Shown: positions 37,001 to 61,289, counted from the first letter of the stretch. The stretch is 64,000 nucleotides of DNA from Acanthornis magna (GCA_036785705.1 JAWUZG010000084.1:7825501-7889500), one strand, 5' to 3'. Notes: generated by a model from the letters alone, not told the origin. Translations and numbers: made by a program.

Positions 37001-40000
37001 TGTTTTTGTAAGGAGCATCAGTAATCATCATGGATGTATTATTTAGCTGAACAAGAAGTGTTTATACACAACTTTCTAACTGGAAATTGTACATATTATT
37101 AATGATACATAAATATTACTCATTTTTGCTTTGTGTAATTCCTGACACAACTGGCAACTAGAAAAGTTGGCAAACTCTGAAGAAATTAAGAATTTGTACA
37201 TTCGTACAATGCGTCAATTAACATGCATCTAATGTTTTAGACTGCAACCATCCTTCCTGCTTTTCACATCACTTTCTTCAGAACCCCTATTTATAAATCA
37301 TTTTTTTCCCCAGCTCTTGACCAACCAGATTTTACACAGTCCATGGAAAAAAATTACTCTGAAATAGCCCTGACACATGGCCCTGTTTAACTGTAGATCA
37401 GCAGCTTTGTTATGGTTCTGGCCGTTCATTCCTACCCTGCTTGTAAAAGCAGGCACTTTAACTCTGCGCAGGGATCCTGGTGAAAGCAGCACTTCCCAGC
37501 TGCAGTAGGGCTGCCCCTGGTGCCACCTCGTGGTGATGCATAAGAGATCCTGGAGCATTCAGAGAAGTACTTCTGTCCTCCCACTGCTCTTCAGTTCGGT
37601 TTAAGTGACACAAAAACTGGTTTTAGTACGCCCTAATCCATGCCTCGGACTAAGAGACAGGGAATCATGAGGTTTTTATCACTGTCTCTTCTTGCATTTC
37701 TGGTGTTTGCACGTTTCTTGCTAGCTTCTCCCTCTACAATACCTTCATGTCCAGAAGCATTACTTATCTAGTAATTTAAGAAGTGCTCGTGTCACTACAA
37801 ATTGGCAAGTACTAAATAATGTGTATCTTAATACAGCACGATCCAGCTGAAAAAGTAGCTGAACAGAGCAGTATTTGCTTTCCAGCAGCAAGAGAATGCA
37901 TTTAATTCTACATACTACTGGCTCGCTGACAAACGTGACTAATATAACATACATTAATGAAATTTAGCTTTTGTGTAGGACACCATTTGTCCTTTATATT
38001 TAATCCACAAGATCCTCTCAAATCCTTAATAACCACAATCTTAGAAGTCTAGAAAGGCGAGCAGGAAGCAAGCCGAGCACATATTCACAATGTTGTTTCT
38101 AAGTTTTCCTTCCAGCTTAATCCCTTCCCTTTTCCACATCTGTGGCTCCTCATTTAAAGTTCTTTATCTTCCCAGCTAAAGGCTACTCCTACTACTACCC
38201 ATCCTCATTTCTGCACCTGATCTGTTGTATGCAAATGTTCCCATGGTCAGAGCTCTACGAGAATATTTAAGTACCGAGAATTTTCCAAAGTTTCCTGGCC
38301 TTCCAACATGTGTACACAAGATTGGGATTAAGACCTTGAACATGCCTCTACTTACCCCCATGCAAAACCCAGAATTTGTTTCAAGCCAGCAATTCTAACT
38401 TGGCTTTACAACAGACTCAGGTAAGAAGGCAGAAAAAGCCACATTAACAAAGTGAGGAGCAGTGCATTTACCGTCTGGGATGCTTTGAGCAAGAGCCCAT
38501 CTTTACAATTTTAAGCCTTCATGTTTTGGCAGTCTGCTGTCCTGCTGCGGGTCAGTGCAGCAGCACAGGAAACACTCTCATGCTCCCACATTTTCAGCCT
38601 GATTGTTTTCCTAAATTCTGTTTGAGTGTTTCTTTCATCATGGTTTTGGTACGTGAGGGTAACCAACTTCAAAATCTATGCCTAAATCAAGTGAAAATGC
38701 ATTCTGTTCAGCAGATGCCTGACCACTTCCCAGCAATGAACTTCTAAAGAATAAGTGCACATAATTTGTGGCAGTGCTGGGCTTGTGGTGACTGACTTCA
38801 AGAATCTCCTCTTCGGAGTAAGTTCATCAGAGTCTTGTAACAAGATTATGTGGCAAGGCCAGTCAACAACTACACTATGCTATGGGTGAAATCTTGTCAT
38901 ACAAATGATGTCAGAAGAACGTTAGCCAGTATTTTGTTTGCATCCAGACTTCAGCTTTATCAGTGATGACTAACCGCAAGGCCATGCATTAAAGTCAGAG
39001 TTTTCCTTGGCATTTAGTGGGAGTTAACACCTTCCAAATATATTTTGCCTTATTAACCCTTTCACAACAGCTCACCCATGCTCCTATGCTGGGCTAGCCA
39101 GGCTCACTTGAGGCATTGATCTGATCACCTCTTGCCTGACAACACCCAGCGCTTGCACAGGGCCAACAATACTTGCCAAGATAAGGAGGAGGAGCCAGAA
39201 GCCTCCCTTCTGCAGAAAGAGGGTGGGCACTGCCAGGGTGCATTGCATTATCTGTGGCTCTATTGCTCCTGATCAGGCTGTGTCACAAAAAAGAACAGAT
39301 TTTAGAGGTGATGTAATACTTGCAGAAATTCTCCTCTTCACTTGAATGTTAGTTTGCATGCAAGTATTGATGGCGAGGAGTTGCCAGGTCAGCGAAAGGA
39401 AATATGTTAACCACAGCAGCCATAAGGAACAAGAATACGCATGGAAGTAATTCTTCCCTGAATCTGGACCACCCAAAAACTTGGCAAACTGCATAAAAAG
39501 GCTTTTGCCTATGAGCACATGAATCCCCCTCCTCATCCAGTGGAGCAGCAGGTTCAGCAGTGTGAGATGCCAGAAAGAGGAGTTATTCTGTGCTTTGAAA
39601 CACAGATCCAGACCCTATGCTGTGCTCTAGGAAGAACAGGAGATCATTTCTGGATACATATTAAGCACTCCAGATTCCTGAACTGCAAGTTTAATAGATT
39701 TATGGACATGGCCTTGAACTGAAGTAACTACAAACATAAGCGACAAATCTTAAAGCATTTCTTCTGCCAGGAAAAACTGTAAAACTCTCTTGGGTTGTCA
39801 GCTAAACTCTATCCTACAGCAAGGTGGCAATGTTGTAAATTCACAACTAATCCAAGGCATATGGATCAGGGCTACTACTATTAAAAAGACCTACAAGGTC
39901 CCTATTATATTTTTTCAAGCACCACACTAGGGCCAGAAACATAATTTTTCACCATTACCTTCAGCTACAACAATTAGAAAAGCAAATCATCGACATACCT

Positions 40001-41249
40001 TCAGCTATTTTGAACTCACAACTACCTAGATCATCATTACCAGCCAAAAATTCCTATTACTTTTCTAAATATTTACTTCATGTCTGAAGAGCAGAATCCA
40101 AATGCCTACATTTAACATCTCCTGAAAGTGCCACATAGGACCAGCCTTGAAGAGAGATGATACCATCACACAGAGATTTCTCTGCACATTCTCTCCAACA
40201 AAAGCCTTAAAAAGCACATGCATGTGTCTTAGTTAATAAACTTAGCACAGACTTGCACAGCAGCTGCTGGTGGTCCCAGGGCTGTTTATCTTGTTTGTAA
40301 TGCTCATCATGTGTACAACATGGCTTAGCAGGTGCAGGTTTCTTAGCATCAACCACCTCAAAGTTATCCATCTCTCCATGTGGAGCTCTACCACTTTCTC
40401 TATCAGTTACAAGGAGCTGCATGTTCAAAAAAAACTTATATAGATAACACTCTACTATTTAAAGCTGTTGTACCATGAGTGAAAGGTTAAAAAAATAGGA
40501 AAAAAATTATAAAACCTAAAGATACGTTCACCTCCCAAGTTCAGTCCCAGCACACATGCTGTAATCTGTTGTCTTAACTCATTCTAATGCCACATATTCA
40601 GTGATTTAAGTCCGGAGAGCTTTACATAGTTAAGAAAACACGTGGTGTTTGCTACAGGCAGTAATTTCTTACATTTGACTTGAAAAATGCAATGCATCTC
40701 CCAAATGTGTTTCCACTCTAACTTCTTGTTTCAATCTTGCACACATTCCTCCTGAGTAGCCTTTCATCAACCAATAAATCCATTGGGGGGGGAAGCTACC
40801 CACTCTATCAAAACTGCATTACACAAGCTAATCTAAATTACACTAAAAAAACCTTAAATTCCTCTGCAATGCCTGGCAGTAGCTTTACTTCAAGGTTTAA
40901 TGCCTTGCTGCTGTAAAGATACCTGGAACTTGTGTCAGCCCAGCTTTCTCAAGAGACATTTCCAGATTTATGGCAGAGCACCTGACAGTGAGCATAGCTG
41001 GAAAACACAAGGATTGTTGATTGGACCACTGACTACACACTTCAAGCCAAAGCAAACATCAGTTTTTGTCATCTGTCATGACTTCAGTTGAAATGGCTTT
41101 TCTTTACTTCCAAGCTTGAAGAAGAGGTTGTGCAGACATGCACTGCTACTCCCTAGCCAGGTTCCATCACTCCCCTTCTTCCCCCCCAACCACCAAAAAA
41201 TGCAGGTTTTGGAAGAGATTCAGAAAGAGGCAGTGTGCTTACCCCCCAA
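37001..41249. other. Sequence downstream of RRAS2, no gene seen
   Basis: AT-rich sequence with the CTCF-like motif at 37.52 kb. A 73-codon minus-strand frame at 40428-40207 has a mixed, protein-like composition but is not recognised. No TSP1-type Cys/Trp pattern expected of SPON1 was found on the plus strand. Confidence 0.5.
37521..37533 (-). promoter_or_regulatory. CTCF-like motif
   Basis: On the minus strand the 13-mer CCACGAGGTGGCA fits the CTCF core CCASYAGRKGGCR at all but one position (G where Y is expected). It lies about 3.7-5 kb beyond the RRAS2 3' end, where a gene-boundary element would be plausible. A sequence match alone does not show binding. Confidence 0.35.
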
Positions 41250-42622
41250 TAATGGTTAGATCATCTTTAATTCTAGCACCTGAAGTTATACAAGGGTTTG
41301 CTTAATAATCAAGTTTCAAAGAACTGTTGGACACATTCAGTTAAGGTGACAACTGTGCAATACCACTCAGTATTTCAATATCAGGGACCATACTCTTGAA
41401 TTGTTTAAACACAATCCACAGAACTCAAAATTAAACAACCATCCACAGTTTAACTAAACAATCAGTTAAAAGTCTTACAGTTTAATAATTCACATAATGG
41501 TCAGTCTTTAGTAAGGGATACTGAAATTCATTAAAACACAACACTAGATTTTACTCTATAGGTGTGCTGGGCAGGCACATAATTGGCCATTCTTGGGTAT
41601 AACTGGGAGAGTAAGGAGAAATTTACCACAGTTTGGCAAATCCCACATTTTGTCAGTTAAAAGTGAACTGTGAGAATTAAATACTCATCTTTACATATAC
41701 ACAAGTTATGCTGTGAAAGCATATTTGCTTACAAACATATAAAAATACTTGTTAACTAGTTTGATAAGAAAATAATGTATAAAAGTATATAGCAAAAACA
41801 TTTAATCATCTCTGACAATGGAAAGATCAAATTCATTTTTATATCACATGAAACAAAAACAGCTACAATTTTAGTTTTCCTTAATCCCTTACCCAGAAAT
41901 ACAAAGGAAGACACAATTTGTTTTCAAACATGATGCGAAATTTCTTAATAAACTGAAATGCCTCAATCCAGAATGAGCTCAGGTATTTGGCCATATCCTA
42001 ACAGTAGTAGTAATCATCCTGTAGCTGTTCTGGATTCATAAAATAAATACAGTAGAATGTTTTGGCCACCGAAATAAAACTGCAGCATAAATGAGAGATG
42101 AAAATTTTTGCTGACAATGAAATTCAGTGTAGGTTTCTTAAGGCTAGCTGAATACTCAAGTCTAATTTAACTGAGGGCAAAAACAAAAAAAAAGCCAATC
42201 TACCCCTTTTTTTAAAAAGTATTCTCTATACTCCAATATAGGTCTCTGTAATAGCTAATGAAATGTCAGAAGGAAAAATAAATTAATTCACAAGAGACAA
42301 CTTATGCATGACTTCAACACCTTGTCCTACACGGTTTTGTTTCATCTCCTTTGCGAATAAAACTCCACAAGGTGCAAGCTCTGAAGGGAGAGAAGGAAGG
42401 AACTGTGGTATTAGAGAAGCAGCCTTAGTGTTTTGGTTTGAAGTCTGCCCCAGGATGACCGAGTCTTCTTCAAGAACTATTCTGCCTGCTTCTTGGACTA
42501 AGGCTATTCTGGTGACCACTTTTAGGACATGCACATATAAGGCTAGACCAATACCAGAAGTGATGTAAAATGATGGAAACAAAAAAATAATCTGGCAGTT
42601 GATAGCTTGGTTCTTGGGATTC
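41250..42622 (-). other. RRAS2: Probable RRAS2 3' UTR
   Basis: The sequence after the stop is AT-rich with no other coding signal, as expected of the RRAS2 3' UTR, which is on the order of 1.3 kb in mammals as I recall. I found no canonical AATAAA on the minus strand between 39500 and 42622. The nearest variants are ATTAAA on the minus strand at 41801-41806, 41481-41486 and 41266-41271. The last would give a UTR of about 1.35 kb. The left boundary is therefore a guess. Confidence 0.4.
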
Positions 42623-52839
<10,217 letters not shown>

Positions 52840-53029
52840 TTAGACAAGCACGCACAGGACACTCGCTGAAGGAGATGCTAAAACTGGATGCTTGACAGCT
52901 TCAGGAAGATGAGCATGTTTATCTATGTACAGCCATTTGACACTTCATCCGAAGATAACCAGTAATGGTTTTCCTATTCCTTGTAAATTATAGAGATTGC
53001 TAGCAGAGTCACTGAGCTAACTGGATTCC

Positions 53030-53280
53030 CACAGCATTCCTAATGTTTTCTAGACATTACTGGTAACTCCCAGAATTTCTCAAGAATCCCTAGAAGCTTC
53101 CAGTTTTTAGGGGTTTCTAAAGTTTCTTGTAATTTCTCTGAACTTCTGGTAAGGTTTAGAAGTTCTTTGAAATTCTCAAGTTTACAGGATTTCCTCCCCC
53201 ATTCTCACAGCCAGCAATTTCTAGGAAGTACCGGGATTTTCCCAGCTGTTTCTAGAATTCCCTAGCAAAAAACAAGTTCT
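53030..53280. repeat. Degenerate TTTCTAG/GAATTTCT-rich repeat array in intron 1
   Basis: Roughly 250 bp is built of variants of words such as tttctagaattccc, tttctcaagaatccctag, tttctaggaagtaccggg and tttctaaagtttcttg. About a dozen TTTCT-like starts recur every 10-28 bases, mixed with CCTAG and CCAG ends. It looks like an old, decayed tandem repeat. I cannot define an exact unit by eye. Confidence 0.5.
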
Positions 53281-56200
53281 AACAACAGCTCCACACAGCA
53301 CAAATGGCACTTAGTTTGGCAGCTGAATAAAGTTTATTGGAACATCCTTGTCCCCAGGATTTCTCTCCTGGTTTTAATGACTTTAAGCACTCACACCCTC
53401 TAGAAAGACAACCACTGAAAGCTGAATATGCCATGAAATGCCTGTGCCACCCATGGCCTATGCACTAGGCTCCACCAGGCACTGCCAGGCTTATCACCCA
53501 AACTGCAGAGCAAAGCACATCCCTCTAGAGACTGAGTGATCTGATACTGAATACTGAGTTAACAATGCCATCAGAAGACAAGTTTAGATTTCAAAGGATG
53601 AAGTTTTAGCTTGAATGCAGTCATAGTAAAATTATTTTTACCTAAAACTAAAGCACACTGGCATAACAAATCAGAACCCTGATCAAATTCCTTTCTGTCT
53701 ATGCTCCCAGCAGGCACTGGGGATAAGCACTACCCTGACTGTGCAGAACTGAAGGAGTACTACCTGCGTACATTATTCTGTTCTGTAAAACAGTAAGGAA
53801 TTAGGAAAGTTTTGAATCTCTATATTGGCTCCTAGGAAGAAAAAAAAAAGAAGGGCTTTGATCTTGCATTAAAAAGATAGCACCAAAACCAGGGTGCATC
53901 TCCTTACTCATGTCAAAATTCATTGTGTGCTGAGGCACCTTTCCCATCACACAAACTCAAAGATACTAACACGACACCACTCTGTTCCTCTAAACTCACC
54001 AAAGTCGAGTTAACAGATGTCATGGTTGGGAAAACAAAACAAAAAAAAGGGAAAAAAAAAGAAGAGGAAGAACTGAAATCACGGCACTAGTCCACTAACC
54101 TCCAGACACACCATACCACAGAACAGAGTTAACTCTGTTATTTGCAGATTATTTATGTGGCTGTATTTATCCTTGTCCAGTTTGGGTTTGGAGCTGCCCA
54201 TGAGGGCTGGCTGCAGGACACTGTCCTGACTGCACCCAGCTGATCCCCAGCATTTGGACACGTCTGCGCCAGGCTCCTGGTTTAGCAGCATGAACAGGGG
54301 TTCCCCAGCAGAGCTCATCGACTGAGCTGCAGCTGCCTTCCTGGGAGACGCACATCACCAGTTGCAGCACTCGACCAGCTGTGCATGCTATATATAACCT
54401 ATGCTCATACACCACATCCATCATGCAGTTGGCTGCAGGAGGAGTGTGTACAGGTCGCTGTTGCTCTGCTCATTTAGACCAGGCACCACACCGAAAAACT
54501 GCTGACCCCCAGAGCAGAGACCCTGAACAGCTCCTTTGCATTTTAAGCAGACATCAGGAACCTGTCCTCTCAGGATACACCTACACAGCAGTCTCAATCA
54601 CTCTGCATCAACGGCAACCAGGCTAAACAGTCTCCCCGCTTCAATCCCACCCACAACCCCACCCACACAAATCAAAACAAAAAAATCCCCAAACAAACCC
54701 TCTACCACCTAAAAAATTTCAGTAAACCAAAAGACTGTTGGTCTGTACTGTTGGTACAGGATTCCCAGCTGAAGTGCCTATGTATAGGCAGCAGAATACT
54801 CACTACAGAACAAGATGCTCTTTCAATCACAAGTCACCCCTTAACTTTGCTTCCCTTTAAGATCTGAGGAGGAAAAAAATTAAGCCTTCAAAACTGTTCT
54901 CATCTTTTCTTTTGCCTGTATCCATGACTCAAGATGTGCTATCCAGGAGCTTAAGAACAGGCTTGGAGGAATGAATTTACATGAACTGTAAATAAGGTCT
55001 CAATTCTTCTGTGGCCTTTAACAAACCTTGAAAGATGGATGAGAAACTTGTACGAACATACAGATGTATAAATAAAGTCATTTACAGAATCTGACTTTAA
55101 AGGGATGATCACAAGGAAGGGAATTTAAGTCCTATGTTTCATTAAAGAAACAGAAAGTGATATTTATAAAAAAGCATTAGGTGACTGAACCATGGAAGAT
55201 AAAGCATGAACTCTGATGTTACTCCCTATCCCTCTCCAGCTTCAGCTTTCAGTTCTCCATCCTGCAGAATTCAAAGTTACTGTCTGAACCTTTATATCTA
55301 CAAAACAGTAAAGTATGGCAGCTTTTATTTAAAAGGGAGAATTTGAAATCGATTTGTTTCACTCTCATGAATCAGTATTAGAACACCTAAAGCAGCAAGT
55401 TTATATCCAACAAGGGCAATATTTTTCAGTAAGAGAGTTCAGAAAAAGAAAGCCATAATGATCTCAGAGGGATTCTTCTTATTTTCCTCATTATCTGTCC
55501 AAGGGCCAAGAACTACAACATGTTCCGTAATCTGCAGGGCATTTCTGTGATTCCCTCCACCCTTTTTAGTTTGTTTTTTTAAATAGAAAAAAACCCCAAC
55601 AGCTACACATAAAGCAAGAGTGCAAGACGAGGTACAAAGACATGGAATATGGTTCTGCCCTCAAAAAGGGGAACAAGATTAAGTTGCCATGATCCAGCAT
55701 CAGCCACATGTCAAATTCAGAATGAGCAGATGCCAGACCTCCCCCATGTAACAATTACTCTTACAAGTATTTTATTCCCTCCCATGGAGCTGTGCTGCCA
55801 AATCTGCTGTCACAGCCACTACAGGAGAGGTTTGCAAGGCAATTAGTGCTGTGGTTTACCTCCAGGCACTGGACAAGACTTATGTGCCTGAAACAGCTGT
55901 TGGTTTTGAAAGAGTCTTCCCAAATCGCACTGGGACCATGTGCCACAGGAAATATGACAGCCACAGCTCGCAGGCCTTATTCAGTCAGGGCTGATTTACA
56001 AAAATGAGACGTAGCAGACACAGTATTTATCAATTTGAGCAGAAATAGACCTTCCTGTTGCTGTTCAGGCAGAGTTTAAACAATTAAGGTATGGCAGAGC
56101 ACACCCTGAAACATTCCATGAGGCCATCCCTTCACTCCTGAATGCCATTCTGGCAAGGTGCTGGCGCACCCAGCAAGCCCAAGACCCTACACCAGCATAA

Positions 56201-59200
56201 ATAACTTCGTACAGGTCAAGCAGCTTGTGGAAGAACTGCTTAAAAGCCTAACAGTAGCACAATTCCAGCAGACACAAACCACTGACAACCTACTGATTTC
56301 AAACTGATGCCAAGTCTAGGCAAATTAGAGGAGCAAGCACATCCCAGAGTGTTGGAATACCCAGGAGTCTACTGCTGTCTCTTTTATGAAAGCTGTCTGT
56401 GCAAGTCCTAACACCTCAGAGCAGTCACCCTGCTAAGCTACAGAAATGCCAGGGAGCTACAGCAGGAGCCTGGGCTGGGAGCTGGCACAGAACACACGGC
56501 ACGGCTCTCTAAGGTGGCCTGAGACAGACCAGGTTGTCAGATGTGCTCCTCCAGGAGCAGTAGAGTTTCTCTAACAAAGCCAAGGAGTTACGGCTCACTC
56601 AGCTGGCTCCACTGCAGTTGGCCACTGCCTGCAGGAAATAATTAGAAGCAGCTAAATTTCTTCTAAGGAGATAGAAACTTGAACCCGCTCTCCTGTTACA
56701 CCACTCCCTTAATCACCAGCAAAATCAAAGCTCTTTCCACCCATCTCCAAGAAGGGAAATGAGAAGTCGAGCCCAGTAGTCTCATCAACCATTCAATTTA
56801 CCCGGAATATTATGCAACAGGTTTTCTAGGTTTTCTCTTTCTAAGACTGCTGAGGCAATCAAGTCCAGAGATGGGAAAGCCCATTGCCAAGGACTTTTAC
56901 AGAGGGAAAATTAAAAAACAGAACAAAAAAACCCCATCCCCACGCTACCTACATCACAGCTGGGCAACCCACCACTATAAAATCCCTTTCTGTATACACA
57001 CTTGCTGTTGTACAATGCATTTCAAATGATCTTCTGACCTTCATAGGAGTTTCTATTTGCAGTGCATAGAAACAATGACACTACTAATACAGAATACTGT
57101 CCTAGCAGCCGTTGTTTTAGGCAATAGCAATCCCTAAATCATTGTTTCAATCACTCAAGTCTTTTGGTAAGGAGAAGATATGAAAACCTGCTCCCAGTTT
57201 ATCATTTTCCCCCATTTTAATGCTGCCTTTAATACACATAGAGAAATTCCTCCATTAGCTTACAAGCTCTAGTCCCGCTCCTAAATAAATAAAAGCGACT
57301 AAGTAAAGACACCTTCAATGGAAAACCACAGTGCCAATTCACAGCTCTTGTGTAGCTTTTCACATTTACCCTCCCTGAAGTCCATGAACTGAAAAGCCAT
57401 GAGATTACTTTATTTTGCACTTTTATGTTTCAGGGTGGGAGAGAAGTAGGATGTTGTTGACAGGAAGCTGCTCTAAGCTGCAGTCCACAGGCTGGTTGCA
57501 TAACATTCTTCCCTTTTTCTTTACACCAAGCGTGAAGGCCATGCAATGAAAGGCAGCCCAGCACAGTGAGAGCTCACCACTACGAGTAAGTTAAAGGAGA
57601 GCTACATGCCAAAATATATATTCATCCTTGCTGTCTCTACAATCTCCATCTGTATTTACTAAACATACAGAGAGTGTTTCAAAGCGCCACTGGTTGCTTA
57701 TTTAAATTTTTTCCACATATTTTAAGTTTTTGGTTCAAACCCAGTAAAGGCAAGGAAATAGAAGGGTTTCCACCCTCCAGCTGAAGTTACAGACCAGCTC
57801 TGGATTTAAATAAGCATCTACAATTTGGGCATTGCAAACAGCCCAAAACCCCTCCCTAGCTATGATTTTTATGCTAGGATTTAAAATAAACATGTGCAGC
57901 ATCCACCAACACCAAAGCTTCAACTTCAGACTTAAATATGCTCCCAAATACCTGAAATATATAATCCCAAGACATCTCCTAGGCTGTGCTACTTCACAGA
58001 GTATTTCTTTTGGCAGTCTCTCCTTCACCTGCCTTTTACACTATCATCTCTTCTCTAGATTTTACCTCATTTACCCTGCACTTCACCAAGAACGTGCCTG
58101 CTCTTGACCCACACCACCAACATAAAGCCCAATTCACCCCCTGCACTGCCAGGTCTTCACCACGGGCATACAACAAATAGCAGCATCAGCTAAAGCCCTA
58201 TCACACACCACATTGATCACATCAGAAATACTTAACCCAGAAAAAGACAGAAATTTAATTTCTCTTCATTTAAATTAGTACTTCTGGCATTCGTTCCAAG
58301 CCATAGACAAAGTCAGTGCCATAGGTTAAGACCAGAATTCCAGGGCCCTGGCCAGTTAGTAGGGCCGTAAGTGGCCAGCTTTCTGTTTGAGGTACTTGGC
58401 TACACCATAAAAGCTTTCCCACACCATGAATTAAGATCTAAATGACTGACCTTGCAACTTCCATTGTTTTTCCATCCATGAGATCTTACAGCCTCTGCCT
58501 TCAACTCTTTTACCCAAGAGAGGCAGAGCAGCCAAGCCTATACTGTGGTGACCCCAGTGACACATTGTGCCCTCCTCCAGGCTGCAAAGGAGGCAAGAGG
58601 GCATTTTCTAGGAGTTTTAATCTAGATTTGTTCTAGAGCAGCAAGCAGACAGGTTGTGTCACCACAGACACGTTCCTAGATGATGGGTGGCAGTCATCTG
58701 CCACCTTGCCCAAGCACTATGGTGGCCCTGGTCCAGAGTTAGCCTGCCCTGTAGAAGGGGTAATCAGGCACAGCAGCAGCTCAGGGCCTCAGCACCTCAA
58801 GAGATTAAAAGAACCTCCTTTAAGAGCACAAAGGAGAAGTCATTTATTTACAGTACTTGAGTTGGCTGGCTACAAAACAAGGAAAACATGCAGGGAAAAA
58901 ACCATAACCGACTTCTAGAGGCAAACATATAAACACAGACTGCATTCCAGAATAGAGGAACAGACATGGCAAAACACACAAATTTAGCATTTTACAGAGC
59001 CCCAAGTACTTGGGTCACAGAAAAACCCAAACAAACGAAAAGCACGCCACCCATCAGAGAGTCTCTGACAAGCCTGTTCCCATAGCAAACACACACCTCC
59101 CCAAGAGCAACAACCCCAAGGTGGTTCACTAGGACCTGGTATTTCCAGACAGGTTTAATTGGTTGGTGCTGGGGAAGCAGGGGGTGGATCATGCTGGGGT

Positions 59201-61233
59201 TGATGACAGGAAGTGCCACCTCTGCAAAGCTTTTGTGCAGCACCCAAACCAGTACCAGAAAAGGGCTGCAGGAAGTACCCACAGCAACCCAGCACCATTT
59301 CAAAGAGAAGTGCTCAAGATTGCATCCAGCACGCTTTGCTGATATAAACAAACAGCCACACTTTGCAGAATGAGGGCAATTATTTTGGTGTTGAACACTG
59401 GGAGAATAGGAGACCAAAGGTCTAGAGTTATCCTGATAAAGACCAGACTAAAGAAAAATTATTAGGACACTGCCTCATGCTACAGAAGGCCAAGAGTGTC
59501 ATCATCCAATCATCCCATATTCTTACTAATCTTTAAGAGGTTCTTTCTTTTAATTATACAAACAGTAAGAGCACCCATTCCTTTCTTCCAAGAAATATAA
59601 ATTAAAAGATAGTGCTTGCAAGTAATCAATGATGCTTCCCTCAATTTGCACTACTTCCCACTGCTCTAATGTATACTGTCAGCATTGTTATGGCTGTCCA
59701 GGGAAACAGATGTCATTTGTAACTTCAATTACTGCCATTACGCAGTGATGTGAAACATTTCATTTCATGAACACTGAAAGCTGAGGCACAAAGAGAGAAG
59801 AGGATTAAGCTGAAGAAAGTTAGAGAGAAAGAAAGATGACATAAGCAATGTACAAGCTAAGCCCTCTGGAAATTCACACAGAAGTTGAAATTTTTTATTT
59901 GTTCCTGAAGAAATAACATATATAATACCAAACTTTATGATTAAGTACATGCTTAATCAAACATTAATGGTTCTATTAAAGAAGAAAATCATAATGAAAA
60001 ATGTCCAAGTTTTTGTATAACCCATGGCAGCCTTAGAGTATATCCGTTAGATTACTCCCCTGACAATATACAACTCAAAGACAGAGGAGATAGTAGGACG
60101 CAGAAATAAACACCTATTTTGGTTAAGTATAGGTAAATTTTCTCCTTAATTTTTTTATTCAATGCAAGGATTGTCAAAAGCTGTGCTTGGTCTGGAAACA
60201 CTAGAAGTATGAGTTAGTTTTATTACACGGCCACATATTCTTCTGTCTCTCTGTCATTCCATGGACACTGATCACTGAGTGAAAACATCAGAAAAAGAAA
60301 ACTCCTGACAAAACTCCGTTCAGTGCATGGGCATATTGAGCGCACATAGCTAAATATAACATGGCTCTTTTCTTTATGGGCTTTGTTCTGCTCACTACCC
60401 GGAGTCCCTAATAACAAAACTAGTTTAGCTGCCCTCACGGGTGTGGGGAAACATGAGCTAGGGTGGGGGAGCAAGGGGGAAAGAGTATGGAGGGTTAAGT
60501 GTCTTCAATTCAAAGATTAACACATATATCTAATTCTGTCCATGCACCTTTAGTTTTTGCATTTCCTAAATGAGCACTTGGACTTTGTATCCATAAACAC
60601 ACTCATTTCCAGATGGCTGTATGCTAGGAAATTTCATATTTCATCCCCAGCTGAGCAGGATTGACTTGTGTGACAGATTTAAGAGCCAGGTTCTGGAGCA
60701 ACAACTTATTCTGCAGGTCACACAGCGGACCAAGACTTAACAATATGAAAGACTGAAATTAAACTGACTTTTGTGCACTAACAGGGAACATCCATCAGCT
60801 CTTCTGCCTTTCAACGTGCCTAAAAAACTGTCTGCTAATTTTTGCCCTTCCCCTAATTGCTACTTAAAATAAAGCAGCTTTACCTTTTCCAACCCCACCC
60901 TTTTTTTTCTTCCTGAAATCTGGCATCTAAGGCATGGCTTACAAAATAGCTTGGGTTTACAGGTAGAAATCTGGAGAATGTAACTGCTGAACAGATAATG
61001 ACAAGAGCTGGTGGGGAAAAAAAAATAAACCCAGAGACAGTAGATTTGCTTGGGGAAAAGAAAGTGTCTTTGACACTTGGACTAAGACAGCCTTTCAGTG
61101 CATGTTCAAATCATAGAGGTTTCAAGAACAATCATTAAAACTACTTTTCTGAAAAGTTACATGCCCTTTTTGCTAACATCCTGCCAAGCTTAAACATGCC
61201 ATCAGAGTAACCCTCTTAAGATGCTAACACAGC

Positions 61234-61289
61234 CTCAACTTGATGACCTTAAATGTCTTTTCCAATCTAAAGGATTCTATGATTCTAAT
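61234..61289 (+). mobile_element. Short CR1 LINE 3' end, plus orientation, in RRAS2 intron 1
   Basis: The sequence cttgatgaccttaaatgtct, cttttccaatctaaagg and the terminal attctatgattct are the last 55 or so bases of a CR1 element. Only the tail is recognisable. Confidence 0.75.
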
